The notes: a model not told the origin generated them from the letters alone. A stretch of 64,000 nucleotides of DNA from Coriobacteriaceae bacterium AM113-163 (GCA_027673765.1 JAQDWB010000001.1:62001-126000); one strand, 5' to 3'. Numbered from the stretch's first letter, positions 6,323 to 15,679 are shown. Program-made: numbers and translations.

Positions 6323-8235
6323 AGGGCGCGGACTTTCGGCTCATCGTCGAGTTGTGGAATGGTGCCCACCACGTTGTCGGCCAGCCAGTCCATCTCGACG
6401 ATTTGCGTGCTCGGCAGTGGGGGAAAGCCCTCGATCTGCACCACGCCGTCTTGGCTATGGAGCTCGCCGCCAAATGGATTGATGGAGCCCTCGACGATGC
6501 CATTGCGGAGCAGCTGAACAAGCTTGCGCGTCTGATAGGGCAGGCCCGGAGCGTAGCGAATGTCGATGATGCCCGAGCTCATACCATACCAGTAGTTGAC
6601 GGCACGAACCTGGCTGTCGTCACTGGTCTCATCCCAGGTGCCGTGCAGCAGGCTTCGCACGATAAGCTCGTAGTATCGGCCCCAGTTCCATACCGGCATG
6701 GCGATGCCGACGACCTTGCCATCGACCAGGCGGTGGAGTCCGTAGGCCGTAGGGTCTTCGAGCGACTTGGACATGTCAGCGCCGGTCATAACGCTCACGC
6801 CTTCGCGGCACATGGCCTCGGCAAGACCGCCGGCGGGCACATCGCCCCAGGTCAGGATAATTTGCGCGCGGGGGTCGAGCAGCGAGGCGCCAATCGCAAA
6901 GGCGTTGATCTCGCTAAGCGCGCCCGACGCAAAGACGGACGCGTGGTAACCAATGCGATGGTTGTCCGCCATACTGGCGGCAAGGGCGCCCAGGAGGAAC
7001 TTGGCCTCGTACATCTTGCCAAAGTACGAACGGACGCTTTGGTGGGGAAGGCCGATAGAGCAGTTGAGAAACCGCACCTGGGGATACTCAACGGCTGCCC
7101 TGAGCGTGTATTCCATCAGACGGTGCGAGGTCGAGAAGATGACGTTGTCTCCATGTTTGACAGCCGTTTCCACGGCGGCGTAGAACATGTCCGGATCGTG
7201 GCAGTCCTCGAATGCCTCGGTGCGCACGATGCCGCCAAAGTGCTCGTCGAGATACTGGCGCCCCTGGTCGTGCAGGCTGTCCCAGCTCGACGTAACGCAG
7301 GGGAATTCATGGATAAAGGCGATGCGCAGGGGGTTGGCAGCCGAGTAGACGGTCTTGCCCATAAAGAAGTTGAGCACGCCGGAGGTGGACTTGGCGGGTG
7401 TCTCTTCCTCATCGACGCTCGGTGCCTCGACAAGATCGACCTTGTCCTCGTCATTTTTGCCGGCAATGATCAGCTCGCGCCAAATCTTGCACAGGCGGTT
7501 TACGACGATGTCCGTCGGCGTATCCAGCAGGCGGTCCTGGTTGTACACGTTGAGGTAGACGAGCATGGCGTCGGCGGGCGTAATGTCCAGATGGTCGCCG
7601 CCGGCGCGCAGGTAGGCGCGTTTAAAGAGTAGGAAGGTGTGGCGCAGGTAGTCGACCTTTTTCTGTGGCCACTTTTCGACAAGGTCCTGGCCGAGCATCT
7701 TGGCGAGCGTCTCGTAGCTTCCCTCGCGCGAGAACTCGATCTCGTATAGGGGGCAGACGCGCCAAAACGCGCAGAACTCGCCGTACAGGCGACTTTCGAC
7801 GGAATCCCATTTGCTGGGGTAGAGACGGGTGACCTTGGCCGAAACCGTCGGGGCATCCAGGAATTTGAGGACGCTGACGCGCTTGTTGCCCTCCTGGACG
7901 TAAAACCGATGCATGAACTCGGTGACGATGATGGGGTCGCGATAGCCCTCGGTCACCTGGATGTCGTAGAGGTTGGACCACTTGCGGGCGAACTCGGTGT
8001 TAAATGGCAACAGGGGCATAAAGTTGCACGAAAAGGCAGACTGACGGCCCTTGGTAACCGTGCCGACGACCATTTCGAGCGGAATATCCCGCAGGCCGAC
8101 GCTCTCTCGCTGACCTAAGGGGAGCTGGGCAACCAAGCTGTCGAGGTCCGTAAGGTATGGGTGCTCGCTTTGGCTGATGGCGCGACGGCGTCCCTGCTCG
8201 CCGCGCTTGCGTGCTTGACGATAGGCCTCTTCCAT
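6319..8235 (-). CDS. Cytosolic BMP/PnrA-like binding protein with ParB-like N-terminal region
   Basis: 638 residues. Residues 30-130 contain a ParB/sulfiredoxin-like segment (IPLEMVVGTVTKGRQ, then FYVQEGNKRVSVLKFL). Residues from about 300 onward resemble the BMP (PnrA) periplasmic-binding fold: IAFIHEFP, VIFSTSHRLMEYTLRAA, FGKMYEAKFLLGALAASM, a RIGYHASV strand, and NPFGGELHSQDG near the end. There is no signal peptide or lipobox, so it is probably cytosolic, unlike transporter binding proteins. No ABC permease is adjacent; its partner is the overlapping metallophosphoesterase gene. A nucleoside-sensing or regulatory role is possible but unproven. GGGAG lies 8 nt before the ATG at 8235. Confidence 0.75.
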   Translation of the reverse strand: MEEAYRQARKRGEQGRRRAISQSEHPYLTDLDSLVAQLPLGQRESVGLRDIPLEMVVGTVTKGRQSAFSCNFMPLLPFNTEFARKWSNLYDIQVTEGYRDPIIVTEFMHRFYVQEGNKRVSVLKFLDAPTVSAKVTRLYPSKWDSVESRLYGEFCAFWRVCPLYEIEFSREGSYETLAKMLGQDLVEKWPQKKVDYLRHTFLLFKRAYLRAGGDHLDITPADAMLVYLNVYNQDRLLDTPTDIVVNRLCKIWRELIIAGKNDEDKVDLVEAPSVDEEETPAKSTSGVLNFFMGKTVYSAANPLRIAFIHEFPCVTSSWDSLHDQGRQYLDEHFGGIVRTEAFEDCHDPDMFYAAVETAVKHGDNVIFSTSHRLMEYTLRAAVEYPQVRFLNCSIGLPHQSVRSYFGKMYEAKFLLGALAASMADNHRIGYHASVFASGALSEINAFAIGASLLDPRAQIILTWGDVPAGGLAEAMCREGVSVMTGADMSKSLEDPTAYGLHRLVDGKVVGIAMPVWNWGRYYELIVRSLLHGTWDETSDDSQVRAVNYWYGMSSGIIDIRYAPGLPYQTRKLVQLLRNGIVEGSINPFGGELHSQDGVVQIEGFPPLPSTQIVEMDWLADNVVGTIPQLDDEPKVRAL

Positions 8236-8290
8236 GGTGTCTACTCCCTTAGTCGTTTAAACAACGATATGAACCATGGTACCACGATGC

Positions 8291-8330
8291 GAAACTACCA
8301 CAAAGGTGCCTGTCCCCTTTGTGGTAGTTT
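8291..8330. repeat. GGGACAGG-loop hairpin element (copy 4)
   Basis: GAAACTACCACAAAGG pairs with CCTTTGTGGTAGTTT around TGCCTGTCCC. The right arm runs into the stop codon of the leftward mscS-like gene (TTA on the + strand at 8329-8331), so the element begins exactly at the gene's end. Confidence 0.8.
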
Positions 8331-9096
8331 AGGCGATGATGGGGGCGATGGCACGAATGCAGGCGTCGGCTGCCGTGAAGGTGGTGCTATCGTCGCTGAC
8401 GATAAAGATGATTTTGCCCTTGACGCCAAAGTCGCCGATCTCGCTAAAGAGCACGTAGGGTTCCTTGTCAAAGCCCGAGATGGGTGAAACGGCGACCTTG
8501 GTGGCACAGGCGAGCTCGTCTGCCAGCGCATCGAGCGAGTCCCACTTTGACGTGTCCTTCACCGCGACGGGAACGACAACGCGTCCAAAGGGCATGAGGT
8601 GCACGAGTGTGTTCTTGGAGATGTTGGAGTTGGGGACGATGATGGTCTGTCCGCAGGCGTCCTCGATGGTCGTGTGGCGCCAAGTGATGTCCTGGACCAC
8701 GCCCGACACGCCGCCGACCTCGATATTGTCGCCGGGCTTGATGATGCCCATAAAGGTCACTTGCATGCCGCCGATAAGGTTTGATAGCGTGTCCTGAAAG
8801 CCGAGCGAGATGGCGATGCCGCCGACGCCAAGAGCGGCGACGAGCGCGTTTGCGTTAATGCCAAAGCAGTTGTCGAGGATAAAGCTGCCGCCGATCATCC
8901 AAATGACGGCACGCGCGATGTTGATGAAGATGCTCGATGCGGGAAGCGGGTTGTCGTCTCGGTTGAGTAGGTGGCGCAGGGTCTTGGATGCCACCTTGGC
9001 GGCGATGGCGGTGACTATTACCAAGATGACGGCCCAGATGATGTTGTGGACCCAGCGCTGCTCAAAGAAATGAAGAATCGGTTCAAACAATTCCAT
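8329..9096 (-). CDS. Small-conductance mechanosensitive channel (MscS family)
   Basis: 255 residues. There are hydrophobic segments at about residues 15-37 and 60-85, then the pore-lining TM3 with the Gly/Ala pattern typical of MscS (NALVAALGVGGIAISLGFQDTLSNLIGGM). A soluble beta domain follows (IKPGDNIEVGGVSGVVQDITWRHTTI, ending in IVPNSNIS). The protein opens at high membrane tension to release solutes during hypo-osmotic shock. AGGAGG lies about 10 nt before the ATG at 9096. It is transcribed leftward toward the BMP gene, with a hairpin repeat between them. Confidence 0.88.
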   Translation of the reverse strand: MELFEPILHFFEQRWVHNIIWAVILVIVTAIAAKVASKTLRHLLNRDDNPLPASSIFINIARAVIWMIGGSFILDNCFGINANALVAALGVGGIAISLGFQDTLSNLIGGMQVTFMGIIKPGDNIEVGGVSGVVQDITWRHTTIEDACGQTIIVPNSNISKNTLVHLMPFGRVVVPVAVKDTSKWDSLDALADELACATKVAVSPISGFDKEPYVLFSEIGDFGVKGKIIFIVSDDSTTFTAADACIRAIAPIIA

Positions 9097-9137
9097 GTAG
9101 GGAAAACCTCCTAATGATCATTCAACCATGATACCCA

Positions 9138-9274
9138 TCAAGAAGCCCGTTCGATCACATCGGACGCGCCGATAACTTGAGATAGGGTGGCCGCGGTGAC
9201 GTAAGCTGGGGCGCCGGCGAGCACGCCGGCAAGGAGTGCGGCGGTCAGGCAAGACGGGGAAGAGGTCTTCTCAT
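9138..9274 (-). pseudogene. Possible frameshifted remnant of a secreted protein gene
   Basis: On the minus strand ATG 9274, behind AAGGAAAC, encodes MRRPLPRLA and then a stop. In the next frame the sequence continues LTAALLAGVLAGAPAYVTAA, which looks like the hydrophobic core and cleavage region of a signal peptide, and stops at 9138. This would fit a signal-peptide start broken by a one-base change and truncated. The segment is short and could be chance. Nothing else gene-like is seen between 9097 and 9430. Confidence 0.25.
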
Positions 9275-9336
9275 GGCAGTTTCCTTAGTTCTTAACCAGT
9301 GGTCCCTGCTGATGCTGGATTATCGACATAATATGC

Positions 9337-9378
9337 GAAAACCGCCGCAAGGGCGTCTGTCCCTTTGCGGCGGTTTTG
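9337..9378. repeat. GGGACAGA-loop hairpin element (copy 5)
   Basis: AAAACCGCCGCAA pairs with TTGCGGCGGTTTT around GGGCGTCTGTCCC. The arms differ from the neighbouring CCACCAC copies at several places, but both sides changed together, so pairing is kept. Confidence 0.8.
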
Positions 9379-9392
9379 ACGTTTGCGCAGAT

Positions 9393-9433
9393 AAAACCTG
9401 CCAAAATAAACCTGTCCCTTTTTGGTAGGTTTA
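9393..9433. repeat. GGGACAGG-loop hairpin element (copy 6)
   Basis: AAAACCTGCCAAAA pairs with TTTTTGGTAGGTTT around TAAACCTGTCCC. The right arm ends in the stop codon of the leftward ABC ATPase gene (9431-9433). Confidence 0.8.
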
Positions 9434-10225
9434 GCTCAGCAGCATGCGGTCGTTGGCGAGCTCGCCGCCCGAGACCTCCTCGAACTTCTGCAGCAGGTCG
9501 GCGACGGTGAGCGACTTCTTCTCGTCGCCCGCCACGTCGTAGATAACGTGGCCCTCGTGCATCATGATCAGGCGATTGCCCAGACGGATGGCGTCATTCA
9601 TGTTGTGCGTGACCATGAGCGTGGTCAGGTGGTTCTCGTCGACAATCTCCTCGGTCAGATTGAGCACCTTAGAGGCGGTCTTGGGGTCGAGTGCCGCGGT
9701 GTGCTCGTCGAGCAGCAGCAAGCGCGGCTTGGTGAGCGTGGCCATGAGCAGCGTGAGTGCCTGGCGCTGGCCACCCGAAAGCAGGCCGACCTTGGCGTTG
9801 AGGCGCGTGTCCAGGCCAAGGTCCAGGCGCTTGAGCAACTCAACGTACTCGTCCTTCTCGGCCTTGGTGACGCCCCACGAAAGGCCGCGACGCTGGCCGC
9901 GACGCTTGGCGAGGGCCAAGTTCTCGGCAATCTGCATGTCGGCTGCGGTGCCGCGCATGGGATCCTGGAACACGCGGCCCAGGTACTTGGCGCGCTGCGA
10001 CTCGCTCAGGCGCGAGATGTCGGTGCCGTCGAGCTCGATAACGCCCGAATCGAGCGGATATACGCCGGCAATCATGTTGAGCAGCGTGGATTTGCCGGCG
10101 CCGTTGCCGCCGATCACAGTTACAAAGTCGCCGTCGTTGAGGGTAAGGTCGACGCCGGTGAGCGCGCGCTTCTCGGTGACGGTGCCCTTGTTAAAGGTCT
10201 TCTTGACGTGCGAGAGCTTAAGCAT
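9431..10225 (-). CDS. ABC transporter ATP-binding protein
   Basis: 264 residues with Walker A GGNGAGKSTLLN (about residues 37-48), Q-loop VFQDP, signature LSGGQRQAL, Walker B LLLLDEHTAAL and switch His VTHNM. It energises the permease encoded just upstream; the two genes overlap by 8 nt. The ATG at 10225 gives good spacing to GGGAG, while an in-frame ATG at 10234 is almost on top of that site. Together with the lipoprotein at 11346-12326 it forms an importer of the type annotated for aromatic amino acids or unknown small molecules. The substrate is not determinable here. Confidence 0.92.
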   Translation of the reverse strand: MLKLSHVKKTFNKGTVTEKRALTGVDLTLNDGDFVTVIGGNGAGKSTLLNMIAGVYPLDSGVIELDGTDISRLSESQRAKYLGRVFQDPMRGTAADMQIAENLALAKRRGQRRGLSWGVTKAEKDEYVELLKRLDLGLDTRLNAKVGLLSGGQRQALTLLMATLTKPRLLLLDEHTAALDPKTASKVLNLTEEIVDENHLTTLMVTHNMNDAIRLGNRLIMMHEGHVIYDVAGDEKKSLTVADLLQKFEEVSGGELANDRMLLS

Positions 10226-11141
10226 CTGCCTCATCTCCCTTCGTGTAGGAGCTGCGGAGCTTATAGCGCTCCCAAACCACGGGAACGCACAGGGCCACGG
10301 CGACGATCACGGCGGAGAGCAGCTTCATGTCGTTGGCGTCCATGCCCAGTTGCAGCACGATGGCGCGGATGAGGAAGTACACCACGGAGCCAAAGACGGC
10401 GGAGGCCAGACGGACGGAGAACTGCGTGAGGCCGCCGGGCAGCAGGCGGCCGAGCACCTCGCCGATGACGATGGCGGCAAGACCGATAACGATGGCGCCG
10501 GTACCCATGCCAATGTCGGCATACTTCTGGCTCTGGCAGATGAGCGCACCCGAAAGGCCAATGAGGGCGTTGGAGAGCACGAGGGCGATCATTTTGGTGG
10601 AGTTGGTGTTGACGCCTAGGGCGCGGATCATGTACTCGTTGTTGCCGGTGGCACGCAGCGCCGAGCCGATCTCGGTGCCAAAGAACCAGTACAGGATGGC
10701 GACGATGGCCACGGCCAGCACAATGCCTAGGATAATGGCAACAGTGGACTGCGGCAGGCCCGTCATGTTGCTGACGGATGAGAAGATAGTGCCCTTGGCA
10801 AGGATGGGCGTGTTGGACTTGCCCATGATGCGCAGGTTGATGGACCACAGACTGATCTGCGTAAGGATTCCGGCGAGGATTGCGGGAATCTCAAAGACGG
10901 TGGTCAAGATGCCCGTGACGGCGCCCGCGATGGCGCCGGCGCACATGCCGGCCAGCACGGCGAGCAAGGGGTCGACGTTATTGTTGACGATGAGTACGGC
11001 GCAGACACAGCCGCCGAGGGCAAAGCTGCCGTCGCAGGTCATATCGGGGATGTCGAGCAGGCGGAACGTGATAAACACGCCAAGCACCATAATGCCCCAG
11101 AGGACGCCCTGCGAAACGGCGCCCTGCAATGCAATGAGCAT
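10218..11141 (-). CDS. ABC transporter permease
   Basis: 307 residues, almost entirely hydrophobic, with about eight membrane spans. It belongs to the branched-chain/sugar-type permease superfamily (MWGIMVLGVFITFRLLDIPDM-like start and GSALRATGNNEYMIRALGVN in the cytoplasmic loop that contacts the ATPase). The C-terminus is basic. Its stop overlaps the ATPase start. A hairpin separates it from the binding protein gene, which would lower permease and ATPase expression relative to the binding protein. Confidence 0.9.
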   Translation of the reverse strand: MLIALQGAVSQGVLWGIMVLGVFITFRLLDIPDMTCDGSFALGGCVCAVLIVNNNVDPLLAVLAGMCAGAIAGAVTGILTTVFEIPAILAGILTQISLWSINLRIMGKSNTPILAKGTIFSSVSNMTGLPQSTVAIILGIVLAVAIVAILYWFFGTEIGSALRATGNNEYMIRALGVNTNSTKMIALVLSNALIGLSGALICQSQKYADIGMGTGAIVIGLAAIVIGEVLGRLLPGGLTQFSVRLASAVFGSVVYFLIRAIVLQLGMDANDMKLLSAVIVAVALCVPVVWERYKLRSSYTKGDEADA

Positions 11142-11239
11142 GCTTCATACCTCCTAGGATAGGGTGGACACGTGATTTTCCATAATAGCGGTACCAATGC
11201 ATAAAAGAGCTGCGGACGGATGTTTTGTCTCATCCGAAA

Positions 11240-11275
11240 CAAGCAGGGCGAACGCCGGTCTTTAGCGTTCGCCCC
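11240..11275 (-). terminator. Intra-operon hairpin between binding protein and permease genes
   Basis: GGGCGAACGC (11246-11255) pairs with GCGTTCGCCC (11265-11274). On the minus strand the stem is followed by TGCTTGTTT, a weak T tract. Partial termination here would fit the common need for more binding protein than permease. Confidence 0.55.
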
Positions 11276-11345
11276 AAGGACTCAGATATTGAATAACGCG
11301 GCTGTGGCGCGCGTGCGGGCCCTAGACGCGTTACCGCGCATGGCG

Positions 11346-12326
11346 CTACTCGTCCAGAGCGGAAAGGTCGATACCCAGAGCCTCGGCCATCTCGTCGTTC
11401 TTGACGACGACCAGGTCCTTGCTCGAGAGGTGCTTGATCGGCATATCCTCGGGCTTGGCCTCGCCCTTCAGGATCTTAACGGCCATCTCGCCCGCGGCGT
11501 AGCCCAGGTCCTTATAGTTGATGGAGAGGGTGAACAGGCCGCCGGCCATGCACATACCCTCCTCGCCGGTCACGAAGGGGAGCTTATTCTCCTTGCAGAT
11601 CTGGCCGACCTGCGAAGCGCCCGCGGCGATGGTGTTGTCAGTGGGGGAGTACAGCGCGTCGACCTTGCCCACGGAGGACTCGACGACGGACTGAATCTCG
11701 TTGGAGCTCGAGACGGTGAAATCGGTGTACTCGAGGCCCAGCTTGTTGAGCTCCTTCTTGGCGGCTTTGATCTGGACGTCGGAGTTGGACTCGGCGGTGC
11801 AGTAGAGCAGGCCGACCTTTTTAACGTCGGGCAGGACCTTCTGCATCATCTCGAGCTGCTCGGCGACTGGGGTGAGGTCGGAAGCGCCCGTGACGTTGGT
11901 GCCGGGCTTGTCGTTGTCCTGGACCAGGCCGGAGGCGGCGTAGTCGGTGATGGCACAGCCCACGATGGGGATATCGGCCGTGGCGCCGGCGGCAGCCTGC
12001 GCGGCGGGCGTGGCGATGGCATAAATCAGGTTGACGTTGTCGCCCACAAACTTGTCGGCAATGGACTTACACGTGGACTGGTCGTTCTGGGCGTTCTTCT
12101 GGTCGATCTTGACCTTAAGGCCGCTCTCCTTGATGGCCTTGACAAAGCCGTCGTTGGCGGCATCGAGTGCGGAGTGCTCGGTGAGTTGCAGAACGCCGAT
12201 GGTGTAGTCGGAACCGGCGGCAGCAGAGCCGGAACCAGAGTTGCCGCCGCATCCGGCGAGCGGGGCGAGCGCGAGCAGACCGGCGGAGACCAGAAGGCTC
12301 CTGCGGCTGATGGTGATGTCCTTCAT
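11346..12326 (-). CDS. ABC transporter substrate-binding lipoprotein
   Basis: 326 residues. The start MKDITISRRSLLVSAGLL contains a twin-arginine-like SRRSLL segment followed by the lipobox LAGC at about residues 23-26, so it is a lipid-anchored extracytoplasmic protein. The mature part resembles the ABC_sub_bind (TrpX-like) family: IGVLQLTEHSALDAANDGF, AIATPAAQAAAG, VGLLYCTAESNSDVQ, DALYSPTDNTIAAG. Relatives bind tryptophan or tyrosine in some Firmicutes; that assignment is inference. The long ORF upstream of 12326 lacks a ribosome binding site and precedes the signal peptide, so it is rejected as the start. Confidence 0.9.
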   Translation of the reverse strand: MKDITISRRSLLVSAGLLALAPLAGCGGNSGSGSAAAGSDYTIGVLQLTEHSALDAANDGFVKAIKESGLKVKIDQKNAQNDQSTCKSIADKFVGDNVNLIYAIATPAAQAAAGATADIPIVGCAITDYAASGLVQDNDKPGTNVTGASDLTPVAEQLEMMQKVLPDVKKVGLLYCTAESNSDVQIKAAKKELNKLGLEYTDFTVSSSNEIQSVVESSVGKVDALYSPTDNTIAAGASQVGQICKENKLPFVTGEEGMCMAGGLFTLSINYKDLGYAAGEMAVKILKGEAKPEDMPIKHLSSKDLVVVKNDEMAEALGIDLSALDE

Positions 12327-12486
12327 ATCATTACCCCCAGTATAAAAATGGCTGGAAACACTGCACTGGGACAAAGTGCAAGTGGAACTATAGTAGCGCT
12401 GATGTCCATTTTTACAACAGCCTGGCGGGTTTTTTAATACAGAATCGGATGGGCGGTACGGGTAGTCGAATGGGCGGCGGAGGGTC

Positions 12487-13272
12487 TTATGCGGCGGAGG
12501 AGGCATCGTCCTCGTCCAGGACGGCGAAGAGCTTCTTGCCGTCGAGGAGACGTGTGGTGACGTTTCTCATGCGGCCGATCTCAACGGTACGCAGCGTGTC
12601 GTCGGCGCCTCGCGCGTCATAGACCGTTCCCAGCAAATACGAGATGCCGTCTCGTTGCTTGATGGCAAAGGGCCGGAGTGTCATCCGCGCCACTTCGACC
12701 TCTCCGCGTGCCGTGACACTCGAAATATCAAAACTCACCGTGGTTCCGTGGTCGATGGCCTGCTCGATGAGCTCGCAGGCATCGATGCGCTTGACGGGCG
12801 TGCGTATGGCCTTGGTGGATTTGTCGCCTGCGCTTGGAGCAGGCTCGGGTGCATCGAGGTAGCCGCGAACGTCGGCACTCGCCATGGCGACCAGGTGCTG
12901 CGCCATGCTTTTTCGAATGGCGATGGGCGTAGAGCGGTTGCGCATGACCATGCCGTGGAGCCGGATGATCTCTTCGTCGGTGAGCGGACGGGTCAAGAGC
13001 CGATACCCCACGCCGCGCTTGTATTCAATTTCGTATCCGGCATGGCGAAGTGCGGAGATGGCGGTGTAGATGCTGCGCCGCGCCGCCGAGATGGGCATGC
13101 GGGCGGGGTCGTCGGGATGGGCGAGACGCCGGATCAACTCATCGGAAAGCATGGCCTTGTCCTCGCCGGTGTTTTCGCTTAATAATTGCAGGATGCGAAC
13201 GGCGCGATAGGCTGCCATCGAGGCGGCGCCCCTCGTCGTGGTCTCGTAAGTTTCAACAGCGGTTTCGGTCAT
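12487..13272 (-). CDS. WYL-domain transcriptional regulator
   Basis: 261 residues. The N-terminal 90 residues form a helix-turn-helix region of the type in WYL regulators (AAYRAVRILQLLSE, then RRSIYTAISALRHAGYEIEY). The C-terminal half matches a WYL ligand-binding domain (ARMTLRPFAIKQRDGISYLLG and RTVEIGRMRNV). Such proteins sense small molecules or nucleic acids. The start ATG at 13272 has AAAGGACG upstream. It lies 160 bp before the ABC binding-protein gene on the same strand, so it may control it. This is inference. Confidence 0.75.
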   Translation of the reverse strand: MTETAVETYETTTRGAASMAAYRAVRILQLLSENTGEDKAMLSDELIRRLAHPDDPARMPISAARRSIYTAISALRHAGYEIEYKRGVGYRLLTRPLTDEEIIRLHGMVMRNRSTPIAIRKSMAQHLVAMASADVRGYLDAPEPAPSAGDKSTKAIRTPVKRIDACELIEQAIDHGTTVSFDISSVTARGEVEVARMTLRPFAIKQRDGISYLLGTVYDARGADDTLRTVEIGRMRNVTTRLLDGKKLFAVLDEDDASSAA

Positions 13273-13448
13273 GGCGTCCACGTCCTTTCCGTTTTGGGTG
13301 GCGACGGTATGGAGCCTAGGGCGCGGGGCTTTCCCAGGGGTGCAGGACACTCCGGGCGGTCGGTAGCCGTCGGCAAGCGGCGGGTCGAGTTTTCAACAGC
13401 CCTGGTCAACTGACCAAAAACTTGCCAAAAGCTTGACGGATGTTGTTG

Positions 13449-13484
13449 AAAAAAGCGTCTCTCGACCGATGTCGAGAGACGCTT
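13449..13484 (-). terminator. asnS terminator
   Basis: AGCGTCTCTCGAC (13454-13466) and GTCGAGAGACGCT (13471-13483) form a perfect 13-bp stem with a 4-nt loop. Read leftward the stem is followed by TTTTTC. It closes asnS. Confidence 0.92.
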
Positions 13485-13530
13485 ATGCGATGAGCGTTGG
13501 CGTGTGGCGACGCGAGCTAGCGTCCGACGA

Positions 13531-14934
13531 TTAGAAGTCGGCGTTGCCCACGGTGCGCGGGTGCGGCAGGACGTCGCGGATGTTGCCCACGCCGGTCAGA
13601 TACATGACCAAGCGCTCGAAGCCCAGACCGTAGCCGGCGTGCTTGCAGGAACCGTAGCGGCGCAGGTCAAGGTAGTACTTGTACTGCTCGGGATTCATGC
13701 CCAGGTCCTTGATGCGGGCCTCGAGCAGATCCAGGCGCTCCTCGCGCTGGGAGCCGCCGATAATCTCGCCGATACCGGGAACCAGGCAGTCGGCGGCGGC
13801 GACGGTCTTGCCGTCCTCGTTCATGCGCATGTAGAACGCCTTGATCTCAGCCGGGTAGTCGGTCACGAAGGTCGGGCGCTTAAAGTGCTCCTCGGTCAGG
13901 AAGCGCTCGTGCTCGGTCTGCAGGTCGATGCCCCAGCTGACGGGGTAATCAAACTGGTGGCCAGCAGCGACTGCCTGCTCCAGGATCTCGACGGCCTCGG
14001 TGTAGGTAACGCGGGCAAAGTCGGAGTTTGCCACGTGGTCCAGGCGCTCGATCAAGCCCTTGTCCACAAACTTGTTGAGCATGTTGAGCTCGTCGGGGCA
14101 GGTGGCCATAACGTCCTTAAGGACGTACTTGAGCATGGCCTCGGCGTTATCCATGTAGTCGTTAAGGTCGGCAAAGGCCATCTCGGGCTCGATCATCCAA
14201 AACTCGGCGGCGTGGCGCGTGGTGTTGGAGTTTTCGGCGCGGAAGGTGGGGCCAAAGGTGTACACGTCGCCAAAGGCCATGGCAAAGTTCTCGGCATTGA
14301 GCTGGCCGGATACGGTAAGGCTCGCGTGCTTTCCAAAGAAGTCCTGGCTCCAGTCAACCTCGCCGGACTCGGTGAGGGGCGGATTTTTGGGGTCGAGCGT
14401 GGTCACGCGGAACATCTCGCCGGCGCCCTCGCAGTCACTCGTGGTGATGATGGGGGTGTTGACGTAGACAAAGCCCTGCTCCTGGAAGAAGCGGTGGATG
14501 GCGGCAGCCGCGACAGAACGGATGCGGAACACGGCGCGGAACAGGTTGGTGCGCGGGCGCAGGTGCTGCTGGGTGCGCAGGAACTCGACGGTTGCGCGCT
14601 TCTTCTGCAGCGGGTAATCCGGGGCGCTGACGCCCTCGACCTCGATGGAGGTGGCAGAAAGCTCGAAGGGCTGGGGCGCATCGGGGGTCAGCTTGACGGT
14701 GCCGGTGCAAATGAGTGCGGCCGAGACGTTTTGATGGGCGATCTCGTCGTAGTTGTCGAGTGCCTCGCGGTTCATGACGACCTGCAGGTCGCGGAAGCAG
14801 CTGCCGTCGTTGAGCGTAACAAAGCCAAAGTTCTTCATGTCGCGGATGGACTTGACCCAGCCGGCGACGGTGACGGTCTGGCCGCCGAGCGACTCGGCAT
14901 CGGCATAGAGCTGCGCGATTTTGGTGCGGTTCAC
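13531..14934 (-). CDS. asnS: Asparagine--tRNA ligase
   Basis: 467 residues, close to the 463-466 of characterised AsnRS. An N-terminal OB-fold anticodon-binding domain ([19 protein letters not shown]) is followed by the class II catalytic core: motif 2 with [20 protein letters not shown] and motif 3 [13 protein letters not shown] near the C-terminus. It charges tRNA-Asn with asparagine. The start is taken as GTG 14934 because GGGAGG lies just upstream and the protein then has the family length; ATGs at 14946 and 14970 would add residues absent from relatives. It is a single-gene unit. Confidence 0.95.
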   Translation of the reverse strand: MNRTKIAQLYADAESLGGQTVTVAGWVKSIRDMKNFGFVTLNDGSCFRDLQVVMNREALDNYDEIAHQNVSAALICTGTVKLTPDAPQPFELSATSIEVEGVSAPDYPLQKKRATVEFLRTQQHLRPRTNLFRAVFRIRSVAAAAIHRFFQEQGFVYVNTPIITTSDCEGAGEMFRVTTLDPKNPPLTESGEVDWSQDFFGKHASLTVSGQLNAENFAMAFGDVYTFGPTFRAENSNTTRHAAEFWMIEPEMAFADLNDYMDNAEAMLKYVLKDVMATCPDELNMLNKFVDKGLIERLDHVANSDFARVTYTEAVEILEQAVAAGHQFDYPVSWGIDLQTEHERFLTEEHFKRPTFVTDYPAEIKAFYMRMNEDGKTVAAADCLVPGIGEIIGGSQREERLDLLEARIKDLGMNPEQYKYYLDLRRYGSCKHAGYGLGFERLVMYLTGVGNIRDVLPHPRTVGNADF

Positions 14935-15044
14935 GTATCCTCCCATAACGGTTGAATGATAGTTATCCATACAGTTCGATATTCTAGCAGCTCGGCTCAT
15001 TTGGGCTATACAGATAAGGCATTGGCGGGATGGTTTTTCAAACG

Positions 15045-15078
15045 AAAAGCGCCCGCGGCCAAATGGTCACGGGCGCTT
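15045..15078 (-). terminator. Terminator of the EIIA gene
   Basis: AGCGCCCG (15048-15055) pairs with CGGGCGCT (15070-15077). Read leftward, TTTTCG follows the stem. It lies 38 bp beyond the EIIA stop. Confidence 0.8.
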
Positions 15079-15115
15079 GACGAGGTGCCTTTTGGCTGTG
15101 TGGCGCGGGGCCTGG

Positions 15116-15679
15116 CTACTTGGTCTTGGCAACCAGCAGCGGATCGCCAAGCTTGACGAGCGGATTGCCGCCGATAAGCGTGCCAGACTCGCCGACGTGG
15201 TCGATGCTCTTGAGGCGGTCGAGCTCAGAGATGATGACGGTCACGATGTCCTCGTGACCGGCGGCCTTGATGGCCTCGCGATCGAAGCTGATGAGCGGCT
15301 GGCCGGCCTTGACCGTGTCGCCCATCTCGACAAAGCGGGCAAAACCCTTGCCGTTCATTTCCACGGTGCCCAGGCCAACATGGATGAACACGCGAAGACC
15401 GTCCTCGGTAATCATGCCGATGGAGTGGTTGGTGACGGTGGTGGCGCCGATGCGACCGTTGGCGGGGGCGTAAATGGTGTCGGTAATGGGCTCGATGCCG
15501 TAGCCCTGGCCGAGCATGCCCGAGGCGATGGTCTCGTCGGGAACCTCACTCAGATTGACGAGCACGCCGTTGACGGGAGCGTAGATGACGCCTTCGCGGG
15601 TGGCGAAGCTTGCTGCGGGCGGAACGGACGCCTCGCCCGACGAAGCGAACGTGGACTTGAGCGAATCGAGCAGACCCAT
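15116..15679 (-). CDS. crr: PTS glucose-type EIIA component
   Basis: 187 residues. The EIIA-Glc fold signatures are present: APVNGVLVNLSEVPDE, FASGMLGQG-like SGMLGQGYGIEP, TNHSIGMITEDGLRVFIHVGLGTVEMNG with both active-site histidines (NHS and FIHVG), and FVEMGDTVKAGQPLI. It accepts phosphate from HPr and passes it to a sugar EIIB; in many bacteria it also signals carbon status. It stands alone here with no EIIBC partner. TTGGAGGCATCT precedes the ATG at 15679. Between it and the next gene, 15680-15925 is a divergent promoter region without a recognised motif. Confidence 0.92.
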   Translation of the reverse strand: MGLLDSLKSTFASSGEASVPPAASFATREGVIYAPVNGVLVNLSEVPDETIASGMLGQGYGIEPITDTIYAPANGRIGATTVTNHSIGMITEDGLRVFIHVGLGTVEMNGKGFARFVEMGDTVKAGQPLISFDREAIKAAGHEDIVTVIISELDRLKSIDHVGESGTLIGGNPLVKLGDPLLVAKTK

